From NCBI GenBank assembly GCA_005406025.1, contig BGZK01000225.1, forward strand, positions 1-64,000: a stretch of DNA of 64,000 nt, given 5' to 3'. The stretch is from Eumeta japonica. Its lineage: Eukaryota > Arthropoda > Insecta > Lepidoptera > Psychidae. The notes below the pieces were generated by a model. It saw only the letters and a program-made list of their open reading frames with translations. It ran no database searches and was not told the DNA's origin. The position numbers and the translations under genes were made by a program. This document shows positions 1 through 13,292 of this stretch, in pieces; the first letter of the stretch is position 1, and each line of letters starts with the position of its first letter.

Positions 1-645
1 GAAAAGTCAAATGATGGTATGTATATGAATTTTTTAACCAAAAAATGTGCAAGTAATGTATAATAAAAGTTGTATATAGGTATGGAGATAAATCAGAAAA
101 TGACTATAGGGTTTGTTGTGAGGATAACAAATATGTATATATTTGTAATTGTAAATCGATAAGTCTTAGGTATTTAAGTAAATAGATGAAAATTAACTGT
201 TTTCTCCACTTATTTCTAAAACTATTAAGTTTAAAATTTTGGAAACAGTACAGAAAATACATTGTTATTCACAAATTACGGGAAACTCACTAAAAAGAAC
301 TAAATAAATACGTACTAAAAAGAAATCTATGATCTTAAAATAACATGGTAAACCTGTCAATACTGTGCGTTCGAATTTACATTTGAAATTGTTTTCTTAT
401 TTTAGTTAACACAAACAGATTTGATTCGTATTTAAAACAAACATGGTAAATAACAAATCAAATCGTACGCAACACTTAAATGGCATTTGTCCGATTTTTT
501 TTAAATAACTGTTAAGTTTTTTAACCACTGACTAATTTTTTAACATTGAAGAAGTTTCTCATGGTAAAAAACATCAAAATAAGTCACGCCTAATTTATAT
601 GAATAAACGATTTATTATGTATTTTTAAACATTGGATATAGAACT

Positions 646-684
<39 letters not shown>

Positions 685-1340
685 TTTTCTATTCAAATTT
701 GCTTTGTCTTACTACAATGTCGGTAGATTATATTTTGCGACTTAATAAAATGTGTGACTGCCGGCTTCCGCTAACGTGAAGGGACTTATTTTTTAATTGT
801 ATTTTGCCCAAAGACACGAGCCTCTCTTGAACCCAACGTGTCTTTCTTTTCATCAATGGTTACTCGGAGGTGATTTTTGAAGGTTTGGCATGTTTTATCA
901 TGAATATTCTATAACATAACAGTGATACAGTAAAAATAAAGAAGGTGAAGTAATAAAGAATTCAAAGTGACCGTGTTTTCTCCTTTCAACTTTTCCATAT
1001 TTTTCTGAACAAAATATATGACAGTATTAAATTAACATTCAAGATTCGTTCATTGATTTTCGATCGCTAATTAATTGTTTATGATAAACAGTAAGTGATA
1101 TTTCAAAATCGAGTTTTGAATTCGCGTATCCCAAATAAAAATAAAAACACAATTTTTACTCTGCTCCCTCAAAAAGAAAGTCCTCACTCAGATAGCAGAA
1201 AAGTTTAGTTTTGGAAGTGGCGGCAATTTACAAGGTATCTTTATCGAAGTCCGTTGAGTGTATGTTTTTTTTTTGTTTTCTTAAACTTTACTCTCGAACG
1301 CCATCTTGAAACTATTTCACATATCTTTATTAATAGCCAC
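1..1340. other. AT-rich DNA, no gene seen
   Basis: AT-rich sequence with stops in all frames. The only structured feature is the (AT)n tract described separately. I see no coding frame, RNA gene or recognisable transposon here. Confidence 0.6.
648..682. repeat. (TA)n microsatellite
   Basis: An uninterrupted run of about 17 TA dinucleotides. It is a likely length-variable locus and may have no other function. Confidence 0.9.
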
Positions 1341-1870
1341 ATTGATTTATATGGTGAAAACCTCACGGTTACCCGAACCCTAGGGATGGCTTATCGGATC
1401 AAAACCCACTCACTACCTTGACGTTCCTCTCGACGACTCTCTGCCGCGTAATTACAAAAGCGTATAAGCGTATATACATTTATGTATACGCTTTTTTAAT
1501 CTTCCACTGCCTAGATGAAAATGATTCAGTGGAATAACAACTCTGCCTCGAGATCAACAGTGATAGCCTGTAGAAGTAACGCGCAGAAGCACGTACCTCG
1601 TAAGCTCAGGCTGGTAAAAGGACGAAGAACCCATAAAATTCGCCGCTTCAGGCCCATGTCTTCGATTCTCGTTTAGGCGGAGAAACGGGTGACCGTAAAC
1701 GCGTAGTGGTAGTGTCTGACGGTAGCATCCATGTGATTAGTGTCTGATCGCCGATGGTGGCGTTCGTGTCCTGTCAGATCGAGCCTTTCTTCGTTCATCT
1801 CCTATAGGCGAGCCAAATCCCAGGATAATAATTCTACCAGCGCCACGACAATGCAAGAACCCACGTGAAG
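1341..1870. other. GC-elevated block, unrecognised, possibly an old retroelement piece
   Basis: This block has clearly higher GC and CpG than its surroundings but is broken by stops in all frames. It contains an imperfect hairpin near 1467-1493, where AAGCGTATATACAT faces ATGTATACGCTT. The sharp composition change on both sides suggests an inserted and decayed element or a conserved non-coding block. I recognise no family, so this is inference from composition only. Confidence 0.3.
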
Positions 1871-3886
1871 GATATGGTGGACATACTTAGCTTATTTACT
1901 AACTTCTTCCAGATTTCGATCCAGAAGTGTTTTTACTTGTTTATAATATACTATTTCTATATTGTAGATGATATTTGATAACATATATCTATACATATAT
2001 AATGAAAATAGGTTGTCTTTGTACTGAACGTATAGACATGGGACTGGGACTATTCGATGCGGAATGATTCGTAGATGGTTTAAGGCTACTCATTTTTCGA
2101 ATTCCGTAAATCATTCGCCATTTTATTTACAATAAAAATTACCCAGCGAAGCGGGCGGGACAGTTAGTACTACATACTTCAAGCATATATAATATAATTA
2201 CATTAAACAGACAGACGAATCCGCGGATACAAACGGATATTTTATAATCAAGTAACGGAAGTTGACAAGAAGATGTATGTTCGTCTATTGGCTAAGTCAG
2301 AGATCACAACTTATGAGAAATAGTTAAAATAAATCGTAAGATTAAATCTATCAGCTACGTTAATCGATTACTTCCCTAGCGTATTAGTAACTAGATCGGA
2401 AAATCGATGTCTAATTGACCGGACCGCTCTCCGTGACTCACGAGTGCACAGAACGGCATTGCTATCTGATAGGTAATAAATAGTTACTAATATTTTATCG
2501 ATGTGGAATACAGTCAATATTGATGTTGAAGTTCCTAGTCATTACTTTTTAATGGTATTTGATAATAGTCTGCGAACAAACGAGCGATTAATATTTGTAT
2601 TTAATAGCTATTTACAACCACGAGAATTGAAATAAGCTACTTTCATTCAATTTCATCCAATATTAAACATGATGAACGTAGTCGTTTCTTCGTTCTTACA
2701 GATAAGAAGCATATTTCTTAACAACGAAAACACTAACTTCTCTAGCGTCTTTCTGTAAAAGTGTAAACTTGCACTGTAAATTTAAGTGTAACCTAGACGT
2801 AATATATCGAGCAAAACGGATATAGGAAATTCATAATGTTGTCCAATAGGGCACAAGGCCGCATCGAGCGTTTACAACGAGCCGTTACATCGCAGAGGTT
2901 CAATTTCATTATAGTAATTTTCCGAGTAATAATACTCGCGGCCTCTGTATTTCACATTTTTCGACCGAAGCAAGGCGAGTCATGTAACAGGTTCGAGCGC
3001 CATCGCCCGTAAGCACTGGCTACCACGATCGGAAATGATATCGAATGTTAAAATATTTGAGATTTTTTTTCATTCTATTTAGAATAAAAGTAATCTATCC
3101 TAATAGTAAATATCGTAATGTTACGTAACGTGTTCAGTACAATAGTTTTTCTTGTTATGTACCCGTTTAGGGGGGTCGCGATCTATGCGTGTGTCAGTCG
3201 TGAATTGACGTTAAATCCATTATGTGACTATTATTCAGAGTTTACTAGAAAAATATAATAATTAACATACTTTCATAGTTGAAACAAGAAAGTTTACGTT
3301 TAGCTTTGTTTGACACAATTGCCTATAGGAAACTTGACAAGTGCATACCTAGTGCATGACAAGAAATATATAAAAAATATTATTATTAATGTTAATAAAA
3401 ACTGGTTTCTGTCTTTTTATGAATCTTCTTAAGTTCTGTTAGATTTTGATCTTCTTATTACTGAGACATACGTCAATTTTTTTTTTTTTTGTTTTTGATT
3501 GAGGTGCTCGGATCTTGAGCCCTACACGCTCGCTCAGTGCGACGGAGAGCTGTTAATATTTCCATATTGTGATCAAAACAACGATTTTATATAATAAGTA
3601 GGAGATATTAATCAAAATCGTTCATATTTGTATTCAAAATTATAACTGATTCATTAAACATTTACCATTTCTTTGTTTCAGATCGTCGTATGAGCGGTGT
3701 ACAAGAATTTATAAACGAATGTTGTGAATGACTTGTTTTTTCAACTATTAAAGGCGATAAATGAATAGATTCCGATCGGTAGTTTTATTTTGTATTAAAA
3801 AAGTTAACAAACATACATCATCGTCCTAGCACAAAAGAACTTACATGGTGCGATAGAATAGGTTATCTAGGAAATCATCAAAAGAT
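1871..3886. other. AT-rich DNA, no gene seen
   Basis: About 2 kb with no open frame of note. A short GC-richer patch near 2860-3020 has no recognisable content. A poly-T run lies near 3478-3490. No promoter or RNA gene is recognisable. Confidence 0.55.
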
Positions 3887-3959
3887 TTATGCAATGAACT
3901 TGTAAGTCAAAGATTCAACGGATCGTGTACGTTGTAATGTGAGAGTCGACACAGACGAT

Positions 3960-4200
3960 TCGTGCGGCACGTCAGCATAACCATCGCCGGCACCGGCCCT
4001 GGGCCTGTCGAGGGCCGCGCCGCTCGCTCCGTCCCCGGCTGGTCGTGTCCAGCGACAGCGGCGGCCGGCGAGATCTGTTTGCCGGACGCGACCTCCGCTC
4101 CGGAACCCGCTTGTCAGCTTCGCGACAAAATGCGACCGGCGCACGGCCGTTTGAAGTCGCGTGTTCGTGTCGAGGATGTCGGTCCGCTGACGGATCTTAA
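3960..4200. other. CpG-rich GC island, both strands open
   Basis: A 240-bp block with very high GC and many CpGs set in AT-rich DNA. Both strands are open across it: an 87-codon frame on plus (3962-4225) and a 139-codon frame on minus (3887-4306). The predicted peptides are rich in Arg, Gly, Ala and Pro, as expected from any GC-rich DNA, and match no family I know. It could be an unmethylated promoter or first exon, a conserved regulatory block, or chance openness due to low stop density. I see no convincing splice sites or TATA/initiator arrangement that would decide. Confidence 0.3.
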
Positions 4201-4225
4201 TATTCATAGTAACGTATGTACTTAG

Positions 4226-7200
4226 ATGTACTATTATTGTTTTAATTTGAATTTTGATTAAACGTATTTTTTTTATGAAGGCGTTGTTTCCACAATATAC
4301 ACACATTAATTTCTATATTAATAAAAACTATTCATATGTGTTCTATTGTTTTAATCGAAATAAAAAAAAAATGCCATAGCCTATATATTTATAGAAACCA
4401 CCATTTGCCTATAACGAGAAGATGAGTAATTTTCATGTTTTTGTCCGAGGACGATCGTGTACGTGAGTAAAATACATATTAGGCTACACAAAGCGTACGC
4501 CTCAAAGCCACAAACGTTGGAGGTGTGGTCGACGAAGGAACACTAAATAAATTAAGAGTTAATATCAGCAGATTTGTTGTGTTGATGGTTGTCTACTCTG
4601 TGCCGATACAAATAAGATACTAATTTGAATAACGCAATTTGTATAGCTTTAATGTTCTCTGCGAGGCCAGAACAATGGGACTTCTCACGGCGTTCCTTCG
4701 AGTATAACCGCTACTGAATTTTAAATCGATCCAAGAAATTAGAAAAGTGAACCCATCTCATAAGAAATTAAACCATACATTTTATTGTATTTAGATCAAA
4801 ATGAACTGCGTTTTAGAAATGGGAAATTAAAAAGAAATTATTTTATTCGAATAAATTCCATTGGGCTTGTTTTAGTCGATTTCCCTATTACGTGTTTATT
4901 TTATATATCTTATAAGTGCCATTGTGACTATACTCGCGTGGGTGCGTAGGTTTTGCAATGCGGAGGCCATCTATCGGCGAAAGACGACCTCGTAAAATTT
5001 TCATAATTTAACTATAAAACTTCGCGTTTAAGGACATGTCATGGATGAAAGGCGAGTTCTGTAACTAGACAAAATTATAGAACTTCTGAGAATCGGTAGT
5101 AGACGTTTTAAATATCCAACAGACATATTGTACTTAAGACATAGTGAAAAATGCTTGGAGCCATCGTGGAATTTTATTTCGACAAGAGCTCCTGCTACAT
5201 CCAGTTGCATCCTTAACGGTAGAACCAGCAACCGGGAGTTGGGTTTGTACCAATGTATAAATGTATATATGTTAAGGGCTTATTTTCTAAGAAACATGAC
5301 ATGTATTCATTGATGCATAAATTTGATTGTTTTCTCTAATATTTCACTTAAGGTCCAGAATAACACAACACGAATGACTTCGAAATCTATGAACACTTGT
5401 ATGATATCTTTAAAGTATTTCGTGGTCACAACGTTTGCAGTAATTTTACACTTAAAATTATTATTCACCCAAATGAGGATTTTAAAATAATTGTTGCTTT
5501 GTTGATTCAACAATAATTTATGCACTAAACCTTTAGAGCCGACGTCTTGCTAAACATCAACGATAAAATAATCACATACGATATCAAGTTTCTGAGAGAA
5601 AAATTCGTATGTTAAATTCCTTAAAACGAATTGTTCACGTTTAATTAACGTTCAACCAAGCGTGATCGCTTTATGGCCAATCGATCAAGGGACATCACTA
5701 ACCCTAGTGTTGTCCCTACTCTATTCAATAAAGGGAGATTAGGACGTCACTACAGGGTTTGCGTAGAGCATTTTGAGGGGACTCGAGTGGTATTTGTCGA
5801 GTATTAGTTTTAAACTATCGATAATAGAGATTGCACTTTTGTGTTTAGAATCGGAGTGATTGAACAAGTGCTTAGAGACTGATGGATGGATGCATTAAAT
5901 TTTTTTGGGCAATACGGAGTGAAAATAAAGTTGAAATGGAACTATTTCTATTTTACTTTAGTTTATTCCGTTTTCTTTTATTAACTTAAAGTTTTCAATA
6001 GATCAATATAACTAGTTAAAAATTTAATTATGAGCACGTAATAAAATAAAAATGAATAAAACAATACATAAATCAATAATTGTTAGAAGATTCTAACGTT
6101 ATTGAAATTTTTAATGCAAATTACTCGCGTTACTTGTTCATAAACGTGCAGTTGCATTAAACCATTTTAAATGATACATAGCCCCAATACTTTCCCGATA
6201 AAGTTCTATTTATATATTATATCGTCTTTAGTATCACGCAACGTTAGTTCACAACGCTGTAAACTCTCTACTTCAAATCTTTTTCGATGTTGTTTCGTTC
6301 GCGATCCGCCGCTATTATTAGACTCTCGGATCTAAGATTGTTTTCAAAATCCGTTTTCAATACGTTATCTCCTCCCACAACGTACTCACCGCTTGCCGCT
6401 TTCGAATGCCACGATGGTATCACGTGAATTGTTTGTTATGTGTTCACGTAGGCCGTTATTTATCGACAAGGGGCCGGTTAGGAAAACCGATCCCTCGATA
6501 CGAGCTCACCGCTAAATATCTGTAGATGGGTAATATTTTTCACGGCTGTCGCGTAGAAATGTTAGGAAACAAATATATTATTTTAGCACATGAACAAAAT
6601 AAGACTTCATCGTCTCGAATTCGTGTTGCGTTTATAATCCTACCTCTTGAACGAGTCATTCGTAAAACTGAAGAAAATTGAAACTGAAAATGTGTCGGTT
6701 TGTCTATGTTAATGGAAATGGTTACGGAGAAATGTAGTGTGTTCATAGTTTCAGACATAAAAGTAACCAATCATTGTTTCCTTTGGAAGACTGCGATTAC
6801 ATAACTAGTACATGTATTTTTCTGTAAGTATGAAAGAATTTAATTTAGAATCAGCTTGGTATATTCTGATTAAACTTTTTTTGAAATGTTTCATATGTGT
6901 ACAAAGGTTTCATAAGCTGTGCCGCTTGTAAAATTGGCGCATGTCTGTATATTAGTTTGCAGACAAATAATTCGATCTAATGTGATTTTTCACCAATACT
7001 TAAGTGATCAGAAAAGCCGACGAGGAAAAAGAAAAGAACATAAAAATTACAGAGTGTTTAAAAGAGTTTGAAGTATGAGATTGTTCTACCGGTAAACAAT
7101 GAAATCTATTGCATGTGGTTTTCAGCATTGTTGAAACGATCCAAAATGTCAATACGAACAGATAATTGCTTGAAGAAGTTTAGAAAAATAGTATAATTAG

Positions 7201-8165
7201 GCGAGCATAAAAAATAGGTAAGCGAGAGAAAAGAATGAGATATAAAGTGTTTCATGTGAGATTTGGTGGCACAAACATGCAGAAGAATGGGAAAAAAGAG
7301 AAGTGAGGTGGCATGAGAATAATGGAAAAGAGAGAATAAGGAAAAAGAATATAGTAAATAATCTATGTACGAGATTGTGTTAAACGCAATGTAAAATCTA
7401 TGAAGTCAGTGGTGGATAAAGAAGAAATCACCTCCTATCCACCTGAATTTTTAAACAGTTTAACAACTCTCTTTTAAAATTGGTATACCGATAATTTTCT
7501 TCAAATACTTCAAAATTCTAAAACGCCGCGGCTTGCAACAACATCAGACTACGATTAAAAAGTCTAACATAGAACGCCAAAAAAGCAAACATTTTACTAG
7601 GACCTGCAGTTGATGAATTAGTACCAATGGTCCCTGCAGATTTCCCATTTACGTATAAAAGACAGCAGTTTTATTTAGAAATCGTTTTGCTCAAAAAGTA
7701 ATAAATCCTATAACACAAATGTCCTTGTCCCTTCGCTTGGCCATTTTTTTTTTGTTATATAATTTTGTTTTTATACTATACACCTATCTACGAATTTACT
7801 TGATCGTTTCGTGTCGTCTGATGTATAAGGTAACATTCATAATAATTCAATATATCACTAAAACTTTTGAAGAGGCAAAATTTACACGAAAATGGTTTAT
7901 TGTGTGTAATAATTTGTAATAATATTAATTTTTTTTAATATTTACATGATACATAATTATAAATAATTTCATAATAATATACTTAAATAACAAAATATGA
8001 AAAAAGAAAAGCAGTTTTAATAAGCATGGCCTGTAAATAAAAACCATCATGTATGACAATATGGCATTTCTGTTTCTTTCTTTACATAATTTACTTACAA
8101 TATTTAATTATAAATTAATTTATTATATACTATATAATGTTTATATAAAAAGTTCATATTTTTTT
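4226..8165. other. AT-rich DNA, no gene seen
   Basis: Nearly 4 kb with only short open frames (76 codons at most) that resemble no protein family. The stretch 7010-7370 is unusually purine-rich (many GAAA and AGAGA runs) on the plus strand. A CpG-richer patch sits near 6290-6530. Nothing else is recognisable. Confidence 0.55.
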
Positions 8166-8167
8166 AC

Positions 8168-8295
8168 TAATACGCTCACGCCTGCATCCCAAAAGTATAG
8201 TCAGATATAAGACTGAAGCTACGATTTTCGCATACCTTTTTTGCTTCGTCGACATCCATCAAACTTTTCATACCAGTTCGTCGGTTTCGAATGCT
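8168..8295 (+). repeat. Dispersed lepidopteran-type repeat, copy 1
   Basis: This segment aligns over about 120 bp with 53824-53945. Shared blocks include CTCACGCCTG / CTCGCGCCTA, then CACATCCATCAAACTTTTCAT-like text in the last third. The two copies are diverged by many substitutions, so the insertions are old. I recognise the motif order as common in lepidopteran genomes but cannot assign a superfamily; part of a non-LTR element is the likeliest origin. Confidence 0.5.
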
Positions 8296-11200
8296 TAACA
8301 TTTGCCTCACTCTGATATGCCACCAAGGCGGTATTACATAAACTACGAAGTAATTGCCTTTTTGAATAATTATTTACTGACACCACACTTCTCACTTAGA
8401 CGTTATCACGAAGCGGCAAAAGTGGTACACACAGATGCAAACGTGAGGGGTCAGCTATTTGCAGCTGTATAATAAAAAGTGATTCGTATGGGAGTATCGT
8501 CGGCTCACCAATCTCCACGTGGAAGGCATGTTCGTCGACGTGGCCGTGTATATAGATGCTGTGTTTGTGCGCTTCGGTATACAAATTCAAATTTCAAAAT
8601 CTCTTTATTTCATAACTCTTGAATAATTTATCGATTTACCATTCGTTCGGAAAGCAGTTCTTCCTCGAAAAGAATAAGCAATGAAATTAGAGATAGCTCT
8701 TTTCAAATTGCATGATACACAATTACGATCAAAAACAAAAGTATTTCAAAACGAGACGACCCGATAAGAACTCAGACTGGTTAATGTCCATGGGCCTTCG
8801 TCAGCAAAATAATCGGAAATTTTATACTACCCTTTTTTCCAAGTGATTATTTAATAATGTTCTTAAGTTCATTTAAGGGTAAGTTTTGAATATCCGTCCA
8901 TCGCTCAAAGAAGCGCACAAAGAGCTTCATAAATGAGTTTGTGACTTTATGCCCCGAACAGGCATGCAGACACAGTCTAATTTTATTTCTAGTACCGAGT
9001 CTATGTAGTTTCCTTATACATTTCAATTTTTTTTTGAATATGGTAATTTTTTTCTTATATACACATACGTCCAATACTATCACTACAGTATTGTGTGTAA
9101 TAAAAATACACGTTTTTTACAACGATTATATGACTATGTCAAATATGTTGGAGCAGAATGAAGCAAGGCCAATTTTTGTATGTAGATCTCCCTTTTATGT
9201 TATGTGATTAATAACAAAATATTTTTGAAGTGAACACCATCTATAATACCAAACAATGTTACGTAGAATGTACACGTACGAGTTTATAGATAACCAGCTG
9301 TGCCTGCGACATGTTCAAATCAAAATCTACAAAAAATGATAGGGTAGAAAAAATTAATAAACGGCTAATTCTTTTCATTTTATTGATCCAAACTTGAAAT
9401 AATTCATGTACAAAAAAAATATAAATAATAAAATTATTTATTTAAAAACCAATCACTAAGAAAAACGGGTGATCTTAAGTAGGATTAATCTGAAGTTTCT
9501 TTAACTCGAGTAGCTTTAAGTTAAAGAGGTTGGATCTAAAATTCTTCTTGAGTCTAGTTTCCTGAATAAAAAAGAGTGATCCGAAACCGGGGAAAAAAGT
9601 GGGAATATCCTAAATGATCCAAATGAAGTCCCCTCCCTTCCGGCGTGGGTTAAACAAATAAAGCTCTAACATAGGTCCTATACATGCCGGTAGCTATACT
9701 CTCACAATAAGATGGGAAAGTCGATAAAGTCAAAAAGTTACAAAACGGGACAAGGCTGATTCTTTCCCGGACGTATACAAGCTGTCAGAGCCTGAACTTC
9801 CTGTGAGGTAACGGTGAACTGGTTTCAATTCATATTTCGTTGTTTTACTTTAGAAATTATGAGGTGCATAATGCATAATCAAAATAATGAATAAGGTGGT
9901 TAGTCGCCGTTCATTTGCACAAGCTGTCATGTGTAAATGAATAGGTATTTATTAAACGGAGATAATACACATGAAGTTATATACAGAAGAATGTCTTCTT
10001 CCTAGTAATAAGACTGCGTCGGGCAAGAAAACCATACGATTGTTGATGAGCAATGGTCACTTTTTCAACAATTCTGTATTAGTTAGTATTGATGAAAAAA
10101 ATGGATTGACGACTGAAAAATAGTAGGGATTCATTATATTACTGTTAATGTTAAAAATTTAAAGATCATTATTAATTATCTGCAATTGAAATTGAATATT
10201 GCCAGAATCACAAACAAAACGTTTGCTCGCTCATGGTAAATTATAATTACGTTCGAACTTATAAATTATCAGAGAAATACAAAATAAGATGGTCTATAAT
10301 ATAATCTGAATATAGAAATACTCAAACGATGAAGAATCTACAGCAAATAAAGGGTGGTGAAATCCGATATCTGGAAAGAGTCTCGAATCGCGCGGACAAT
10401 ATTGGCGAGCCTTAGGCTGTGTTACACTGGCATACTTTATTTTCATAAGAATCAAGTTACAAATTATCGATTTATAAATCTATACACGTACAGGATGATG
10501 TTATTGAGTTATGTTGTAATATTGTAAATATATTGATTTATATTGAGTTTGTACATATATATCGCAGTATTGTTATTGGTTCCGCTAATTACGCTATAAT
10601 CGGTTAACGTGTTCATTATTCATTCCTTTTCGCTTTATCTCACAATTTTTGACAACCTAGGAGATTACAAAAAAAAACTCTTAGTTATTGTCAAAATTAT
10701 CTTGTAATATTACGCTGGAAATAAGCTTCGTAAACTATATTTGGCCTAAAACTGTATCTGCTTGTTTACGAAATATTTACGACTTGCAGCTTGTTACTAT
10801 TACAAGTTAGCGTCATAACAATCCAACATAGTTTTTTTGACAATACTAGACAATTTTTTTCTTAAAAATGATGTATTACACGCAGCAAACTGCCAGAGTT
10901 AGTTTAATTAAGTTGTAAGAACTTTGTTGAATTGGAAAAGCGAAATAAGTGGTTTGATAATTTAAAAAAATCCTATGTATGAATTTCTTAAATTAACAAA
11001 CCACGTATTCTATCACAAACGTAAATCTTTGGTAATTTCGCACGTGCTAGTAACTGTAAGAATATTTTTTTGGGATGTCATCCATAAAAGCTTAAAAAAG
11101 CTTCGATATATTCTTTTTCATTTCATTGATAGCTTTTTTTTCTTGTTCGAAGTTTGTAACATCATTCAAGGAAAAACGTTTATTCAGACGTTCACATTTC

Positions 11201-12300
11201 ATTAAATAACGCCACAAATACTGTAAATATTAAAAGTGACTGAAACATGAACTGAAAATTGAAACAATTTTTGAATGAGTTTATTTGACGAGCTTGACGA
11301 ATCGTACTAGTGTTCTAATAATAATCTAAATTCTAAATTATTCGTATAAGACATTCGAAAATAGTTTTGATAGAAGTCAATGCTAGTCATTGTAAAAGTA
11401 AGTTAATTTAAAATTTCACTTGTCTCAGGAGGATTTATTGTTTGATAATGACCAAGATTTATAATTATGTATGGTTTTTTTTTTATATTTGAAAGTTATC
11501 GGTAACTTCGTTGGAGTTAAAAAATGCGTACAATATAGTTGAACTTGTATTATTCAATTGGATAATATGGTATTGAAGACTTATTGAATGTAAGAGTGTC
11601 CTGAAGTAGAGTATATCATTATGGATATAATTTTGTTAAATGTAAAAAATATTGAAACGTTTTCACCTACACGTTGTTGACCGCATGCTAAAAGTGTGTG
11701 AATCGTATATCCAGACTAAACTGAAGACTTGACGTGTTGCCAAGCTTAGTCTGGAATCGATTTAGTCTGTTGTCAATATCACTGTTTTTCAATGATAATT
11801 GAAAATTGTTATGCACTTACTGGTATCATAAACGTACTGCGATGCTATAATTGACTATAATTAGAACTGTACTGTGCTGCCATAAAGCAATTTGTTGTTT
11901 CATCAAGAGGATATACCTCATTCTGAGGTATAGCATCTCACAATCTTTCTATTTCAGGCTGTGGGATTTTGATTTTAACTACGCTAGTCTAGTGAGAATT
12001 GAGTATGGCCAGTGACCGTTATCATAACTGCGATGTCAACTTTTAGGAATGACAGCTTAGCGTGTTCTCCGAAGCACAGAGCGTGAACAATTGACGTTAC
12101 TTAAAAACTCATTAATTAAGTCGTCAATTCGTCCTTAGTCAGCATCGAACCCAGTACCTCCCGGTTCGAAGTTTCGAATAGGCATTTCAATGATATTATA
12201 CAGATTTGAGTGATACCTGCCTTACTTTTTGTAAATTCTATCCTGAGTAACTTCTATTGCTTCGAAGCGATTTCCTTTTCGTTTTCTTTTTCTACCTAGG
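8296..12300. other. AT-rich DNA with small hairpins, no gene seen
   Basis: No supported gene. The block 9430-9830 looks like decayed retroelement text (higher GC, many stops) but I cannot name it. Two small inverted repeats are present: 11710-11719 facing 11746-11755 (10 bp, core TCCAGACTAA) and 11912-11920 facing 11924-11932 (TATACCTCA, 3-base loop). Short open frames at 8847-9207 and 10975-11205 have no recognisable content. Confidence 0.5.
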
Positions 12301-13292
12301 CCTAGTGGTATAAGAGCTAGCAACGTCGGGAAAACAAGAATTTCAGGTCAGCTGATTTATTGATATGTCGTCTCTCTAGCTCTTTGGGTTAGGGTCTGGG
12401 CTGTCTGGCCGGCGGTGGCGGTTGCGTTTACCTGTGCGCATCCTATCTGTACAGGTAATGATACTAACTTTTCAAATCATTTTAAGAAGGTTCATTTTTA
12501 ATTTTTAACTTTAGATAAGCTTAACAAACATCCATCTCTTATTGCCAGATATTTTGTCATTGTTAACAATGAGCCAGACGCCAATTTTGATTTATTTTTG
12601 AATTAAAATTCAAAGTATTTCAGTTTGCCTGTAATTTTAATATTATGTTGTTTAAGTATGAAAAGACCCAAAATTAATTTGCCAGACACTAATTCAGTTG
12701 TTAAACCGTGTATTAGAACGACAAAGTCCTGAAAATTCGTATAGTATGATACTATTGGATAAAAAGAAACAATTGCAGAATAAATTGCTGAGAACGAGAT
12801 AGAAAAAACCCTAATTAGACAAGGTGATTAAAAAATATTTAAATAATTTGATTTATAATCATTTTTAATATTTGGCTAATACACGATTTAACAACAGAAT
12901 TAGTGTCTGGCAAATTAATTTTAGGTCTTTTCATACTTAAACAACATAATATTAAAATTACAGGCAAACTGAAATACTTTGAATTTTTAATTCAAAAAAA
13001 TAAATCAAAATTGGCGTCTGGCTCATTGTTAGCAATGACAAAAATGTCTGGCAATAAGAGATGGATGTTTGTTGCTTATCTAAAGTTAAAATATTAAAAA
13101 TGAACCTTCTTAAAATGATTTGAAAAGTTAGTATCATTACCTGTACAGATAGGATGCGCACAGGTAAACGCAACCGCCACCGCCGGCCAGACAGCCCAGA
13201 CCCTAACCCAAAGAGCAAGAGAGACGACATATGAATAAATCAGCTGACCTGAAATTCTTGCTCGAAAACGTTGGTAGCTCTTATACTATAGG
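12301..13292. mobile_element. Fold-back (long-TIR) DNA element, 992 bp
   Basis: The left arm (12301-12716) and right arm (12876-13292) are near-perfect reverse complements over about 416 bp, separated by a 159-bp AT-rich spacer. Arm ends read roughly CCTA(GT)GGTATAAGAGCTA. The arms carry a recurring TGTCTGGC-like octamer at 12904, 13015 and 13045, mirrored in the left arm. No transposase frame exists; open frames here are by-products of the arms. The high arm identity suggests recent insertion or arm homogenisation. Long arms with no ORF suit a non-autonomous fold-back or MITE element. I could not find a clear target-site duplication, so the superfamily is unknown. Confidence 0.85.

Noticed and set aside
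3887..4306. 139-codon minus-strand ORF as a gene
   Set aside because: Open because of GC-rich DNA; both strands are open, the peptide is low-information and no family fits.
12130..12170. B-box-like GGTTCGA text as a SINE
   Set aside because: No A box at the right spacing, and the match is part of a small TTCGAAGTTTCGAA palindrome.
12903..13230. ORFs inside the 12.3-kb fold-back element
   Set aside because: Both strands are open in the same arm and the frames follow the inverted repeat, not a protein.
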